Shown: positions 17,136 through 24,956 of the stretch, piece after piece
Numbering within the stretch: position 1 is the first letter of the stretch
Layout of the letters: each line of letters starts with the position of its first letter
NCBI GenBank assembly: GCA_017303475.1
Contig: JAFLBO010000007.1
Location: 151,386-215,385 of the forward strand
Direction: 5' to 3'
Source of the DNA: Chitinophagales bacterium
GTDB lineage: Bacteria; Bacteroidota; Bacteroidia; Chitinophagales; Saprospiraceae
Length of the DNA stretch: 64,000 nucleotides
Translations under genes and position numbers: made by a program
The notes under the pieces: model-generated
Database searches by the model: none
The model's input: only the letters and a program-made list of their open reading frames with translations
What the model was told of the DNA's origin: nothing

Positions 17136-18617
17136 CTAATCTACTTCAATACTTACCCCACTCTTCTTGTCCGTCCCCTCTCCTTTTTTCTTATCGGAAA
17201 TATTGATCCGGCTACCACTTTTGAGTTTACGGGCTACTGCGGAATACGGACCGGTTACTACGGTTTCGCCTTCCTGCAAACCAGACACTATTTCAATATA
17301 GTCGTTGTCCTGAATGCCTGTTTTTACCTCACGCACGCCAACTGTATCGCCCGACACCACAAACACGATCTCTTTGATCACGTCGTTGTCTTTTTTCTTT
17401 TCCTCCTCTTTAGCAGTGTCTTCGTCCTTTTTATCCTTATTATCTTCCTTGTCATCATCGTCGTCGCGGGCAGTTACGGAAATAATTGGCACTGTAAGTC
17501 CTTCTGATGTTTGGGTAAACACATCCACAGAAGCCGACATGCCCGGGCGGAACGGATAACGTCTGCCGTCTTTAAGCAGGTCCAGATAGGAAGCCGGGTC
17601 CACGCGGATTTTCACCACGAAGTTGGTTACCTGGTCTGTATTGAGGCTAGCCACGGAGGTCCCCACGTTGCTGGCGCTATTAGCAATCTCGGTTACTTTA
17701 CCCTTGAATTTGCGACCCAGATAAGCGTCTACTTCAATATCGGCTTCATCGTTGAGGCTTACTTTCAGGATATCGTTTTCGCTCACATCTACCTGCACTT
17801 CCATGCTTCTGAGGTTTGCAATACGCATCATTTCCGTACCTGCCATTTGGAGCGTACCAACCACACGTTCACCTTTTTCCACGTTGAGCTTGCTCACAAT
17901 GCCGCTTACGGGAGCCGTTACAATGGTTTTTTGCAGGCTGGTGCGAAGTTCTTTCAGTCGTGCATTGGCGCTGTTGATTCCGAACTCCGAAGCTTGCACA
18001 TTGGCTTTTGCGCTGTTGAGTCCGCTTTCTGCGGCGCGCAGACTGGCATCATTGGCAGCCACCGCGCTTTCTGCCGCGCGCAGGTTACTTTGGGAGGTTT
18101 CGTATTCGGCGGTTGCGATTACGCCTTCTTTGAACAGCTTTTCATTGCGCTGGTGGGTGTTGCGGGCCACCTCAAGTTGAGCTTCAAGTCGGCGACGATC
18201 GGCTTTGAGTTGTTCAATTTGAGCTGAACTGTTTTGAACGCCGGAGCTGGAGGCATCGCGTTGGGAGCGGGCAGTACCCACTGCAGCCTGGCCTTGTTCC
18301 AGAGCGCTTTGGTATTCATCCGGACGAATTTTGGCCAGTATCTGACCAGCCGTCACGGAATCGCCTTCTTTTACATACAGGTCGATGATCTCACCAGACA
18401 CATCGGAGCTGATTTTGACTTCCGTTTCAGGGAAAATTTTGCCGCTGGCGCTAACGGTTTCACGTATGGTGCGTTTGCTTACCTGTTCAACGGTTACTTC
18501 TTCGCCTTTGGGTTTTTGGCGCGCTTTGATGGCTGCTGCAATAATGAGCAGGGCAAACACGCCGATAAGCACGTATAGAAGGGTTCTTTTTTTGGGTTTA
18601 GGCTGTTGCGTTGCCAT
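17136..18617 (-). CDS. RND/MacA-type periplasmic adaptor subunit (HlyD family)
   Basis: 493 residues: a basic N-tail, one membrane anchor (about 13-31), a biotinyl/lipoyl half-motif (GKIFPETEVKISSDVSGEI), a long coiled-coil hairpin (about 95-215), the second lipoyl half (VTAPVSGIVSKLNVEKGERV), a beta-barrel, and a C-terminal domain. A Lys/Asp/Glu-rich insertion lies near residues 385-420. Such proteins bridge an inner-membrane ABC or RND pump to an outer-membrane channel. No pump gene is adjacent; an ABC permease of the MacB type lies far away at 56406. A strong terminator closes the gene. Confidence 0.9.
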   Translation of the reverse strand: MATQQPKPKKRTLLYVLIGVFALLIIAAAIKARQKPKGEEVTVEQVSKRTIRETVSASGKIFPETEVKISSDVSGEIIDLYVKEGDSVTAGQILAKIRPDEYQSALEQGQAAVGTARSQRDASSSGVQNSSAQIEQLKADRRRLEAQLEVARNTHQRNEKLFKEGVIATAEYETSQSNLRAAESAVAANDASLRAAESGLNSAKANVQASEFGINSANARLKELRTSLQKTIVTAPVSGIVSKLNVEKGERVVGTLQMAGTEMMRIANLRSMEVQVDVSENDILKVSLNDEADIEVDAYLGRKFKGKVTEIANSASNVGTSVASLNTDQVTNFVVKIRVDPASYLDLLKDGRRYPFRPGMSASVDVFTQTSEGLTVPIISVTARDDDDDKEDNKDKKDEDTAKEEEKKKDNDVIKEIVFVVSGDTVGVREVKTGIQDNDYIEIVSGLQEGETVVTGPYSAVARKLKSGSRINISDKKKGEGTDKKSGVSIEVD

Positions 18618-18645
18618 TGTTGGATATGCCGTTTGGTGGGTTACG

Positions 18646-18667
18646 TACCGGCGGGTTTAGCCGCCGA
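18646..18667. repeat. TACCGGCGGGTTTAGCCGCCGA repeat, copy 1
   Basis: Small hairpin (GGCGG/CCGCC arms). Closely matching copies lie at 23321-23340 and inside a coding region at 63416-63440. Here it is followed immediately by 9-nt GGTTTGAGG repeats. Confidence 0.65.
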
Positions 18668-18847
18668 TGGGTTTGAGGGGTTTGAGGAGTTTGAGAGAGG
18701 TTAGGTGTCAAAGGTCCGTATTCTTGCGTAAGGCAGTAGATTAGTTGGATAAATGGCGTAAAATGATGGATGAAGAGGTGGATATTTCGCACGGATTTCA
18801 GGATAGGCGGTTTTGCACAGACACATTGTACAGAAGGGGAATGGGGC

Positions 18848-18884
18848 AAAAAAAAGAGCCACCCCGGCTTTTGGGATGGCTCTT
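18848..18884 (-). terminator. Terminator of hemD
   Basis: 12-bp stem AAGAGCCACCCC/GGGATGGCTCTT (one G-T pair) with a 7-nt loop, followed on the minus strand by a run of T. It is 28 bp after the hemD stop. Confidence 0.8.
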
Positions 18885-18911
18885 GCCTATGGAGGGCTGT
18901 AATAATGGTTT

Positions 18912-19703
18912 TTAATTGTTGCGGTTGGCAACTTTCAGGTAGGTTTCCAATGCCACGGCAATGGAAGGCGCCTCGGGGGTGCCGGCCTGAATGTTAACCT
19001 TCATACCGCGATCGGTAACGGCTTTGAGGGCCGCTGTGCCGAATACGCAGATACGGCGGTCTTCCTGTTTAAACTCAGGAAACTGTTCGAACATGGACTT
19101 GATCTCGTTGGCAGAGAAAAAGGCAATGATGTCGTACTTAATGTCCTTCAAACCGGAAAGGTCATTATTCACGGTACGGTACATAACGGCCTCCTGAACA
19201 GGAATTTTCAGGTCCTTGAAAAAATTAGTTACCTCTGGATTACCCTGGTCGCCGCAAGGGAGGTAAAATTTTTCCTCCTTGTTGCGCAGGATGTACGATT
19301 TCAGTTCGAGGATAGACTTTGTGCCATTGAAAACCTTGCGTTTGCGGAAATTGATAAATTTCTGCAGGTAATTGGCAATGGTTTCTGTAGCGCAGAAGTA
19401 CTTGGTTTCGTCCGACATCTTGATGCGCATTTCGCCACAGAGTCGGAAGAAGTGATCCACCGCATTTTTACTGGTAAAGAGGATCGCGCTGTAATCGTTC
19501 GGATAGACGCGATTCTTCCGGTATTCTTTTTCGGTCAGACCCTCCACCGTCACAAAAGGCACAAAATCGATACGGACGCCAAAACGTTTTTCAATTTCGT
19601 CGTAAGCAGTTCGCACGGCTGGTTGGCCTTGTGAAATGAGGATGTTGTGAACTTTAGCGGGGGTGGGATCCTGAACAGGTGCAGCGGAAGCAGTTGCAGA
19701 CAT
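18912..19703 (-). CDS. hemD: Uroporphyrinogen-III synthase
   Basis: 263 residues. The Bacteroidota-type HemD pattern is present: NILISQGQPAVRTAYDEIEKRFG at the start, a SKNAVDHFF helix, FCATETIANYL, LPCGDQGN, then SANEIKSMFEQFP and CVFGTAALKAV, matching the two-lobed HemD fold. It cyclises hydroxymethylbilane to uroporphyrinogen III in haem synthesis. The gene order DUF4271 then hemD on the same strand is a known Bacteroidota arrangement and supports the call. The N-terminal ~18 residues are an unusual Ala/Pro-rich extension. Confidence 0.88.
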   Translation of the reverse strand: MSATASAAPVQDPTPAKVHNILISQGQPAVRTAYDEIEKRFGVRIDFVPFVTVEGLTEKEYRKNRVYPNDYSAILFTSKNAVDHFFRLCGEMRIKMSDETKYFCATETIANYLQKFINFRKRKVFNGTKSILELKSYILRNKEEKFYLPCGDQGNPEVTNFFKDLKIPVQEAVMYRTVNNDLSGLKDIKYDIIAFFSANEIKSMFEQFPEFKQEDRRICVFGTAALKAVTDRGMKVNIQAGTPEAPSIAVALETYLKVANRNN

Positions 19704-19807
19704 TCGGGAATACGTTTTGTGTGAAATTTGTGTTTAGTTTGAACAACCGGTGTTGTTTTCAAACGGCCTGTTTAAAATGCCGGATCGGTGGAAAAAGTTC
19801 CGCCCGG

Positions 19808-20713
19808 TCAGGTGTTTTGCATGAGCGCCAATTTGATGAGCAACAACAGTGGGGCTATTTCGACGGTGCAAAGGTACAACAAAAAGTGAAATGGGCTCTG
19901 TATCAAAAATTTAGCGCCCATTGGACTGGATCTCAGGCTTCGGTAGGCGTAAAAAATAGCCACCAAACCGAGCATCCACGACACCAAAAGCAGCTGTTGA
20001 GTGCTGTTTTTGGCTGAAAATGCGATTAAAAGATTAAATGGCACCAGGAAGAGTCCGAGGATGCAGTTGAAAATAATGATCAGAAAATTATATTTCCGTA
20101 ACTCATTTTCCAGTCCAAACAGGTTGCGCATCGTGCCCAGCATCAGGTGTTTGGACAAAAATCCGAGGGCTGCGCCGGCCATACACATCAGCAAAAACGG
20201 CAGGTTATTGTAGATCTCGCCGTTGAACACCCTTGTTACCAGAAAAATAAAAATGCCGGCATTAAACAGAAAGTTGCCGTACAACAAATAGTACGGAGTA
20301 ATTCCTACAAAGCCGGAAGCTTCGCGCTGGGCAACGGAAAAACCATTGTCGCTCAGGAACCCGGCCCAGGCTTTGCCCACCGCACTGCGGTTAGACGCTA
20401 CAGAAAAAGTGAGAAAACCAAAGGCCATCAACAAAAGGGCTGCCATGATGCCGTTTGACAAGCCTCCGCCTCTGGGCAGGATAGCGAACGGATTGAAAGC
20501 CTCTGTTTCGTTTTCGGCCATGCCTGCAGCAACCACCGGCGCCCGGTGCGGTACCACATCAAATGGATTAACCGGCGCCAGGTTGCCGGGTTGCGCAGCC
20601 AGCAACTCCTTCGGGAGCCGGTGAATCAGCTCGAAAGGATTGGCAGCATTCTGCGCAGCCAGGGGCTGAAACAGGAGGCAAAAAAACAAGCTTGACAGCA
20701 ACAGCCGGAACAT
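19808..20713 (-). CDS. DUF4271 integral membrane protein
   Basis: 301 residues from the ATG at 20713 (an ATG 15 bp further upstream is less likely because it overlaps the promoter box). A signal-like N-terminus and a polar Asn/Pro-rich periplasmic stretch (to about residue 85) precede six or seven membrane helices, with YLLYGNFLFNAGIF and LRKYNFLIIIFNCILG typical of DUF4271. The function of the family is unknown, but it is repeatedly linked to hemD. It is divergent from the tRNA-Phe gene. Confidence 0.85.
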   Translation of the reverse strand: MFRLLLSSLFFCLLFQPLAAQNAANPFELIHRLPKELLAAQPGNLAPVNPFDVVPHRAPVVAAGMAENETEAFNPFAILPRGGGLSNGIMAALLLMAFGFLTFSVASNRSAVGKAWAGFLSDNGFSVAQREASGFVGITPYYLLYGNFLFNAGIFIFLVTRVFNGEIYNNLPFLLMCMAGAALGFLSKHLMLGTMRNLFGLENELRKYNFLIIIFNCILGLFLVPFNLLIAFSAKNSTQQLLLVSWMLGLVAIFYAYRSLRSSPMGAKFLIQSPFHFLLYLCTVEIAPLLLLIKLALMQNT

Positions 20714-20717
20714 GCCG

Positions 20718-20725
20718 CAAAGGTA
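20718..20725 (-). promoter_or_regulatory. -7 box for the DUF4271/hemD unit, suggesting a leaderless start
   Basis: TACCTTTG on the minus strand, full TAnnTTTG match. Transcription would start within a few bases of the ATG at 20713, which would make the mRNA leaderless or nearly so. Confidence 0.5.
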
Positions 20726-20783
20726 CAAGAATGATTTTTTAAAAAAATTTAAACTCTGCTTCCGTGTTTGATAAAAATGACTT

Positions 20784-20791
20784 TATCTTTG
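20784..20791 (+). promoter_or_regulatory. -7 box of tRNA-Phe
   Basis: TATCTTTG, full match to TAnnTTTG, 21 nt before the mature tRNA. No good TTG lies at the usual distance upstream. Confidence 0.55.
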
Positions 20792-20812
20792 CACCCGCTT
20801 TTAAGCAGGCTT

Positions 20813-20885
20813 GGTGCCTTAGCTCAGATGGTAGAGCAATGGACTGAAAATCCATGTGTCCCCAGTTCGATCCTGGGAGGTACCA
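20813..20885 (+). tRNA. tRNA-Phe (GAA)
   Basis: Full cloverleaf: acceptor GGTGCCT/AGGTACC with one G-T pair, D-stem GCTC/GAGC, anticodon stem ATGGA/TCCAT with loop CTGAAAA (anticodon GAA at 20846-20848), T-arm with GTTCGATCC, discriminator A at 20885. CCA is not encoded. lpxK starts 119 bp downstream. Confidence 0.97.
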
Positions 20886-21004
20886 CACCAAACCAAAGCC
20901 GTCCCGATTCTTTCGGGGCGGCTTTTTTCATTTCCCCTCCCCCCTGTATTCCCCAATTTTTTCCCAGTTTTGCAACCGAATCTCTTAGCTGCTGTTTCCT
21001 CGCC

Positions 21005-22072
21005 ATGTCTGACGATATAGTAATCCGTATTCTCCTGTTGCCGCTGGCATTGCTGTACGGCATCGGCGTGGGTATGCGCAACCTTTTTTATCGGGTAGGT
21101 ATTCTGCGCAGCGTACACTTCGATCTCCCCGTTATTTCTGTAGGTAATCTTTCCGTTGGCGGCGCCGGAAAATCTCCGCACATCGAATACCTGCTCCGCT
21201 GGCTCAACCAATACCTGGAAGTAGCTGTGTTGAGCAGAGGCTATGGCCGCAATACCACCGGCTTCCAACAACTTTCCGTGATCGATACCGCCGAAATGGT
21301 GGGCGATGAACCCCTGCAATTCAAAAGAAAATTTCCGGAAGTGCCCATCTGCGTCAGCGAAAGCAGAGCCCTGGGCGTGCCGGAACTCGTTAAACGCAAT
21401 CCGCAAACCCAATGCGTATTGCTGGATGATGCCTTTCAGCACCTGGCCGTAACCCCCGGGCTTAATATCCTGCTCACAGAGTACGCACGCCCGTTCACAC
21501 GCGATTGGCTGCTTCCCGCCGGTCGACTCCGTGAAGGCCGGTACAATTATCGCAGGGCTGATCTGATCATCGTAACCAAATGCCCGGCAGATCTTTCTGT
21601 TTCTGATCGCCACAAAATGATCCAGGAAATAGATCCTTTCCCCAGGCAAAAGGTGTTTTTTTCCAGATATCGCTACGGTACGCCATACGATCTCCTCCGG
21701 CCAGACCTCAAACGTGCGCTTGATCTGGATACCGATGTGCTGCTTGTGAGCGCCATCGCCAACACCGATTACCTGCTCAAACACCTGCGTACCTCTGTAC
21801 GGTCTGCGCAAACCCTGGAATTCGAAGACCACCACTTTTTTAAGGAAGATGAGCTGCACGATATGATGCGCCGCTTCAACCGACTCGACAGCAGGAACAA
21901 AATCATCCTCACCACTGAAAAAGACGCTATGCGCCTGGAGTTGCACCGGGACTTTTTCTGGAAAAATCAACTCCCCGTATACGTTTTACCCATCGAAGTG
22001 GAATTCTGCCACGATGATGAAGCCCTCTTCCAGGAAGCGGTTCAGCATTTTTTACTGGACTTTAAGAGATAA
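21005..22072 (+). CDS. lpxK: Tetraacyldisaccharide 4'-kinase
   Basis: 355 residues from ATG 21005; the reading frame is open further upstream but that part runs through the tRNA gene, so it is not coding. The LpxK P-loop variant GNLSVGGAGKSP is at 47-58, followed by VLSRGYGR, DEPLQFKRKFP, VLLDDAFQHL and LPAGRLREGRYNYRRADLIIVTKCP, all conserved in the family. It phosphorylates the 4' position of the lipid A disaccharide at the inner membrane. No other lipid A gene is adjacent. The stop codon runs directly into an inverted-repeat block. Confidence 0.95.
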   Translation: MSDDIVIRILLLPLALLYGIGVGMRNLFYRVGILRSVHFDLPVISVGNLSVGGAGKSPHIEYLLRWLNQYLEVAVLSRGYGRNTTGFQQLSVIDTAEMVGDEPLQFKRKFPEVPICVSESRALGVPELVKRNPQTQCVLLDDAFQHLAVTPGLNILLTEYARPFTRDWLLPAGRLREGRYNYRRADLIIVTKCPADLSVSDRHKMIQEIDPFPRQKVFFSRYRYGTPYDLLRPDLKRALDLDTDVLLVSAIANTDYLLKHLRTSVRSAQTLEFEDHHFFKEDELHDMMRRFNRLDSRNKIILTTEKDAMRLELHRDFFWKNQLPVYVLPIEVEFCHDDEALFQEAVQHFLLDFKR

Positions 22073-22332
22073 CGACGGGACGATGAACGATGGGGTAATC
22101 ACTGACGATGCCTTGTCACCCTGAGCGTAGCGAAGGGTCTGATGTATAAATATCAGGCGTTTTACTCCTGGTCCCCTTTGGGTTTATGCCTTTGATCGTT
22201 TCCGGATGCTAACCGGGAGGCTTCGCCAGACCCTTCGCTACGCTCAGGGTGACAAGGCATCGTCAGTGATTACCCCATCGTCCATCGTTCATCGTCCATC
22301 GTTCATCATCCATCGTCCATCGTCCATCGTTC
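22073..22332. repeat. 55-bp perfect inverted repeat with flanking CGTCCAT heptads
   Basis: Arms at 22087-22141 and 22227-22281 are exact complements over 55 nt, separated by 85 nt. They include the widespread motif CACCCTGAGCGTAGCGAAGG. The right side continues with heptads (CGTCCAT/CGTTCAT, 22279-22332) up to the stop codon of the prenyl synthase; the left side begins 0 nt after the lpxK stop. It fills the whole convergent gap and could act as a bidirectional terminator. Confidence 0.9.
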
Positions 22333-23310
22333 CTATCGGTCTCTTTCAAACAAGGCTTCCAGGCTGCCGCGCAACACCGTTTTGCGTTCAGAGGGCGTTT
22401 GTACTTCATCCAGATGTCGGAAAGCTGCTTCCTGGAAATGCTGTTTTTCTGCTTCGATCAGGGCTGGAATTCCGTTTCGATCGAAAATAGCGCGTACGGC
22501 AGATACTTTGGTGTCGGGATTTTCGGCGCCGGTTTGCATCCATTGCTGAAGCTCCTGCCGGTCGGCCTCAGGTGCAGTTTCGAGGGTTTTGAGCACCAGC
22601 AGGGTCTTTTTATTTTGCAAAATATCTCCTCCTACCTGTTTGCCAAATTTGGCCGGATCTCCGTAGGTATCCAACAGATCGTCCTGAATTTGAAAGGCAA
22701 TACCCGCCAATCGGCCCAGTTCATACAGGTGCTGTGCATCCGTTTCGGAAGCGGCGGCACATACGGCGCCCATTTCCAGAGCTCCGCCAAGCAGTACAGC
22801 TGTTTTTAGCTCAATCATCCGGATGTATTCCGGGATACTCACAGAGCTGCGCGTTTCAAAATTGACATCCATTTGCTGGCCTTCACACACTTCAGTGGCC
22901 ACACGATTGAAGATTTGCACCAGTTTGGCTACGGTTTCGGGTTGTGAAAAACGGGTAAGAAACCTGTAGGCGTAAATCAGCATTACATCGCCGCTCAGGA
23001 TGGCCGTAGTTTGATTCCATTTATGATGCACGGTGGGTTGGCCTCTGCGCAAGGGCGCCGCATCCATGATATCGTCGTGCATCAGGGAGAAGTTGTGAAA
23101 CAGCTCCACCGACCAGGCTGCGGGCAGGGCAGATTCGGCGGGTTGGTTGAACATTTCCGCAGCCATCAGCGTAAGGGCCGGGCGCAGGCGTTTGCCACCC
23201 AGGGTAAGGATATAGGCGCAGGGTTCGTACAATTCCGGTAATTCTCCGGGAAAAGGATTATCCTGAGCGTATTGTTGAATCAGATCGAGTAGTTGCGGAA
23301 GGCTGCGCAT
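22333..23310 (-). CDS. Polyprenyl diphosphate synthase (short-chain, IspA-like)
   Basis: 325 residues, trans-prenyltransferase fold. First aspartate-rich motif DDIMD at 79-83 followed by RRGQPTVH; second motif DDLLD at 210-214; GGKRLRP at 38-44 binds isopentenyl diphosphate. An aromatic residue (Phe74) five positions before the first motif suggests a short product (C15 or C20) rather than a quinone-length chain; this is a rule of thumb. It converges on lpxK, and its stop codon abuts the heptad repeats. Confidence 0.9.
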   Translation of the reverse strand: MRSLPQLLDLIQQYAQDNPFPGELPELYEPCAYILTLGGKRLRPALTLMAAEMFNQPAESALPAAWSVELFHNFSLMHDDIMDAAPLRRGQPTVHHKWNQTTAILSGDVMLIYAYRFLTRFSQPETVAKLVQIFNRVATEVCEGQQMDVNFETRSSVSIPEYIRMIELKTAVLLGGALEMGAVCAAASETDAQHLYELGRLAGIAFQIQDDLLDTYGDPAKFGKQVGGDILQNKKTLLVLKTLETAPEADRQELQQWMQTGAENPDTKVSAVRAIFDRNGIPALIEAEKQHFQEAAFRHLDEVQTPSERKTVLRGSLEALFERDR

Positions 23311-23320
23311 AAATATGCTG

Positions 23321-23340
23321 TACAGGCGGGTTTAGCCGCC
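23321..23340. repeat. GGCGGGTTTAGCCGCC repeat, copy 2
   Basis: TACAGGCGGGTTTAGCCGCC, just upstream of the prenyl synthase start, the same core as 18646 and 63416. Confidence 0.6.
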
Positions 23341-23425
23341 AATTGAAGGGGCGAAAGTGAGAAAAGTTTGTGGTTCAGGGGATGTAGCTGTGCGTTTTTT
23401 TACCGGTTACAAAGGTAATTAGGGT

Positions 23426-23461
23426 AAAAACAAAAAAGGCCAGCCCAAACAGGCCGGCCTT
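23426..23461 (-). terminator. Terminator of the 31-residue membrane peptide gene
   Basis: 10-bp stem AAGGCCAGCC/GGCCGGCCTT (one mismatch) with a 6-nt loop, followed on the minus strand by TTTTTTGTTTTT. It is about 50 bp after the small gene's stop. Confidence 0.75.
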
Positions 23462-23510
23462 CCTAATTTTTTGAAGTTGGACACAAGCGGGGAAACAGGA
23501 TTGCCGTTCA

Positions 23511-23606
23511 TTAACGGCGGGCAGCAAATGCAGTGAAATACGCTACCAACTCAGGGTAAAAACGTACCAGCGCAATGGCGGCAAGTGCGGTAAACAATAC
23601 AAGCAT
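23511..23606 (-). CDS. 31-residue hydrophobic peptide (small membrane protein)
   Basis: Short frame: MLVLFTALAAIALVRFYPEL followed by VAYFTAFAARR and TAA. One continuous hydrophobic segment with a central Arg-Phe-Tyr-Pro and a terminal Arg-Arg gives a plausible single membrane helix or hairpin. Its reality is supported by context: a TTG-N18-TACCTTCG promoter 74 bp upstream and a strong terminator downstream isolate it as its own transcription unit in an otherwise empty 524-bp gap. No family recognised; functions of such peptides range from membrane-complex subunits to stress or toxin peptides. Confidence 0.6.
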   Translation of the reverse strand: MLVLFTALAAIALVRFYPELVAYFTAFAARR

Positions 23607-23679
23607 AGTGTGTGTTGATTAAAAGTGAAACGATTCAGTAACTGCTTTCCTTTTCAGAATGATATTCTGCAAAGGCGCA

Positions 23680-23708
23680 CGAAGGTAAACACACATTGCT
23701 CGTATCAA
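23680..23708 (-). promoter_or_regulatory. Promoter of the 31-residue peptide gene
   Basis: Minus strand TTG (23708-23706), 18 nt spacer, TACCTTCG (23687-23680; one mismatch to TAnnTTTG). The leader is about 65-70 nt. Confidence 0.5.
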
Positions 23709-23780
23709 AATAATTTCAGTTGTTTTTTTCGTTAATTTTACATTTATATTTTCGATAGCATTCCTACCGGGTTTTCTCCC

Positions 23781-23788
23781 TACTTTTG
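23781..23788 (+). promoter_or_regulatory. -7 box before the cysteine synthase-like gene
   Basis: TACTTTTG, full TAnnTTTG match, 46 nt before the ATG at 23835. No clear TTG partner. Confidence 0.45.
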
Positions 23789-23834
23789 CAGTTGATTTTA
23801 CCTGATTTTCACTTTTTAAACAAGTCTTTGGCAT

Positions 23835-24830
23835 ATGGTTTTCAACAATATCCTTGAAACAATTGGCAAGACCCCGCTCATTCGTCTGAACAATATCGTA
23901 CTCCACATTCCTGCAACGGTGTACGCCAAGATTGAAGCCTTTAACCCGGGCTTAAGTGCCAAAGACCGCATCGCTCTCCATATCATCGAGCGCGCAGAAC
24001 GTTTGGGCAAACTCAAACCGGGCGGCACCATCGTAGATGCCACCAGCGGTAACACCGGATTCAGTCTGGCTATGGTAGCAGCCATCAAGGGCTATAAATG
24101 CGTACTCACCGTTACGAGCAAAATCAGCGAAGACAAGCTCAATAACCTCAAAGCCATGGGCGCCGAAGTGCACCTGTGTCCGCAAGAGGCCAAACCTAAC
24201 GATCCCCAATCCTACTACCGCCGCGCTGAACAGCTGGCAAAGGAAATTCCGGGAGCTTATTACATCAACCAGAATTACAACCCGGAAAACGGCGAGGCTC
24301 ACTACCTCAGCACCGGCCCTGAAATCTGGGAACAAACCTCCGGCCGGATCACCCACATCATTGGCAGCGCCAGTACCGGCGGAACCCTCTGTGGTAGCGG
24401 CAGGTATCTGCGCGAACAAAACCCAAACGTGAAAATTATCGGCGTGGATGCCTATGGTTCCGTGCTGAAAAAATACCACGAAACCGGCGTGTACGACGAA
24501 AAAGAAATCTACCCGTACCGCATTGAAGGCACAGGCAAAAACATCATTCCGGCCAATATGGACTTTGATCTGATTGACCGGTTTGTAAAAGTAACCGATA
24601 AAGACAGCGCCCTGCGCGCCCGCGAACTCGCCCGCATGGAAGGCATGATGGTTGGGTACTCCAGCGGCGCTGCCCTGCAGGCATTGGAGCAAATCCAGGA
24701 CGAGCTCACCGAAAACGATGTAGTGGTGCTCCTGTTCTCAGACCACGGCTCCAAATATGTTACCAAGTTTTTCTCCGACAAATGGATGATCCAACAAGGA
24801 TTCATGGAGGAAACTCAGGTGGAAGCCTGA
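23835..24830 (+). CDS. PLP-dependent cysteine synthase / cystathionine beta-synthase-like enzyme
   Basis: 331 residues of the fold-type II PLP family. The PLP lysine is Lys43 in NPGLSAKDRIA, the substrate loop is SGNTGFSLA (71-79) and the phosphate loop GSASTGGT (177-184); SSGAA near the C-terminus contacts the pyridine ring. There is no CBS domain. In Bacteroidota this type of gene often lies directly before a serine-palmitoyltransferase-like gene, as here (126 bp). It may make cysteine or cystathionine; sequence alone does not settle which. The two genes probably share a transcript. Confidence 0.85.
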   Translation: MVFNNILETIGKTPLIRLNNIVLHIPATVYAKIEAFNPGLSAKDRIALHIIERAERLGKLKPGGTIVDATSGNTGFSLAMVAAIKGYKCVLTVTSKISEDKLNNLKAMGAEVHLCPQEAKPNDPQSYYRRAEQLAKEIPGAYYINQNYNPENGEAHYLSTGPEIWEQTSGRITHIIGSASTGGTLCGSGRYLREQNPNVKIIGVDAYGSVLKKYHETGVYDEKEIYPYRIEGTGKNIIPANMDFDLIDRFVKVTDKDSALRARELARMEGMMVGYSSGAALQALEQIQDELTENDVVVLLFSDHGSKYVTKFFSDKWMIQQGFMEETQVEA

Positions 24831-24956
24831 GGATTGACGATTAACGACTACATGATTTACGTTTTACGATTGGGGGACTTAAGCTTGGCATGAATGATCC
24901 AATCTCCAACAGTCCAGCATCCAACGTCTATACACTCACCAACACATTCCTGAACA

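Noticed and set aside
20768..21004. Upstream extension of the lpxK reading frame
   Set aside because: It translates through the tRNA-Phe gene; the family N-terminus begins at ATG 21005.
20819..21970. Long minus-strand frame opposite lpxK
   Set aside because: It mirrors lpxK codon structure, has no recognisable motif and overlaps the tRNA.
23619..23906. 95-codon minus-strand frame
   Set aside because: It overlaps the start of the cysteine synthase-like gene and the promoter of the small peptide gene; no motif.
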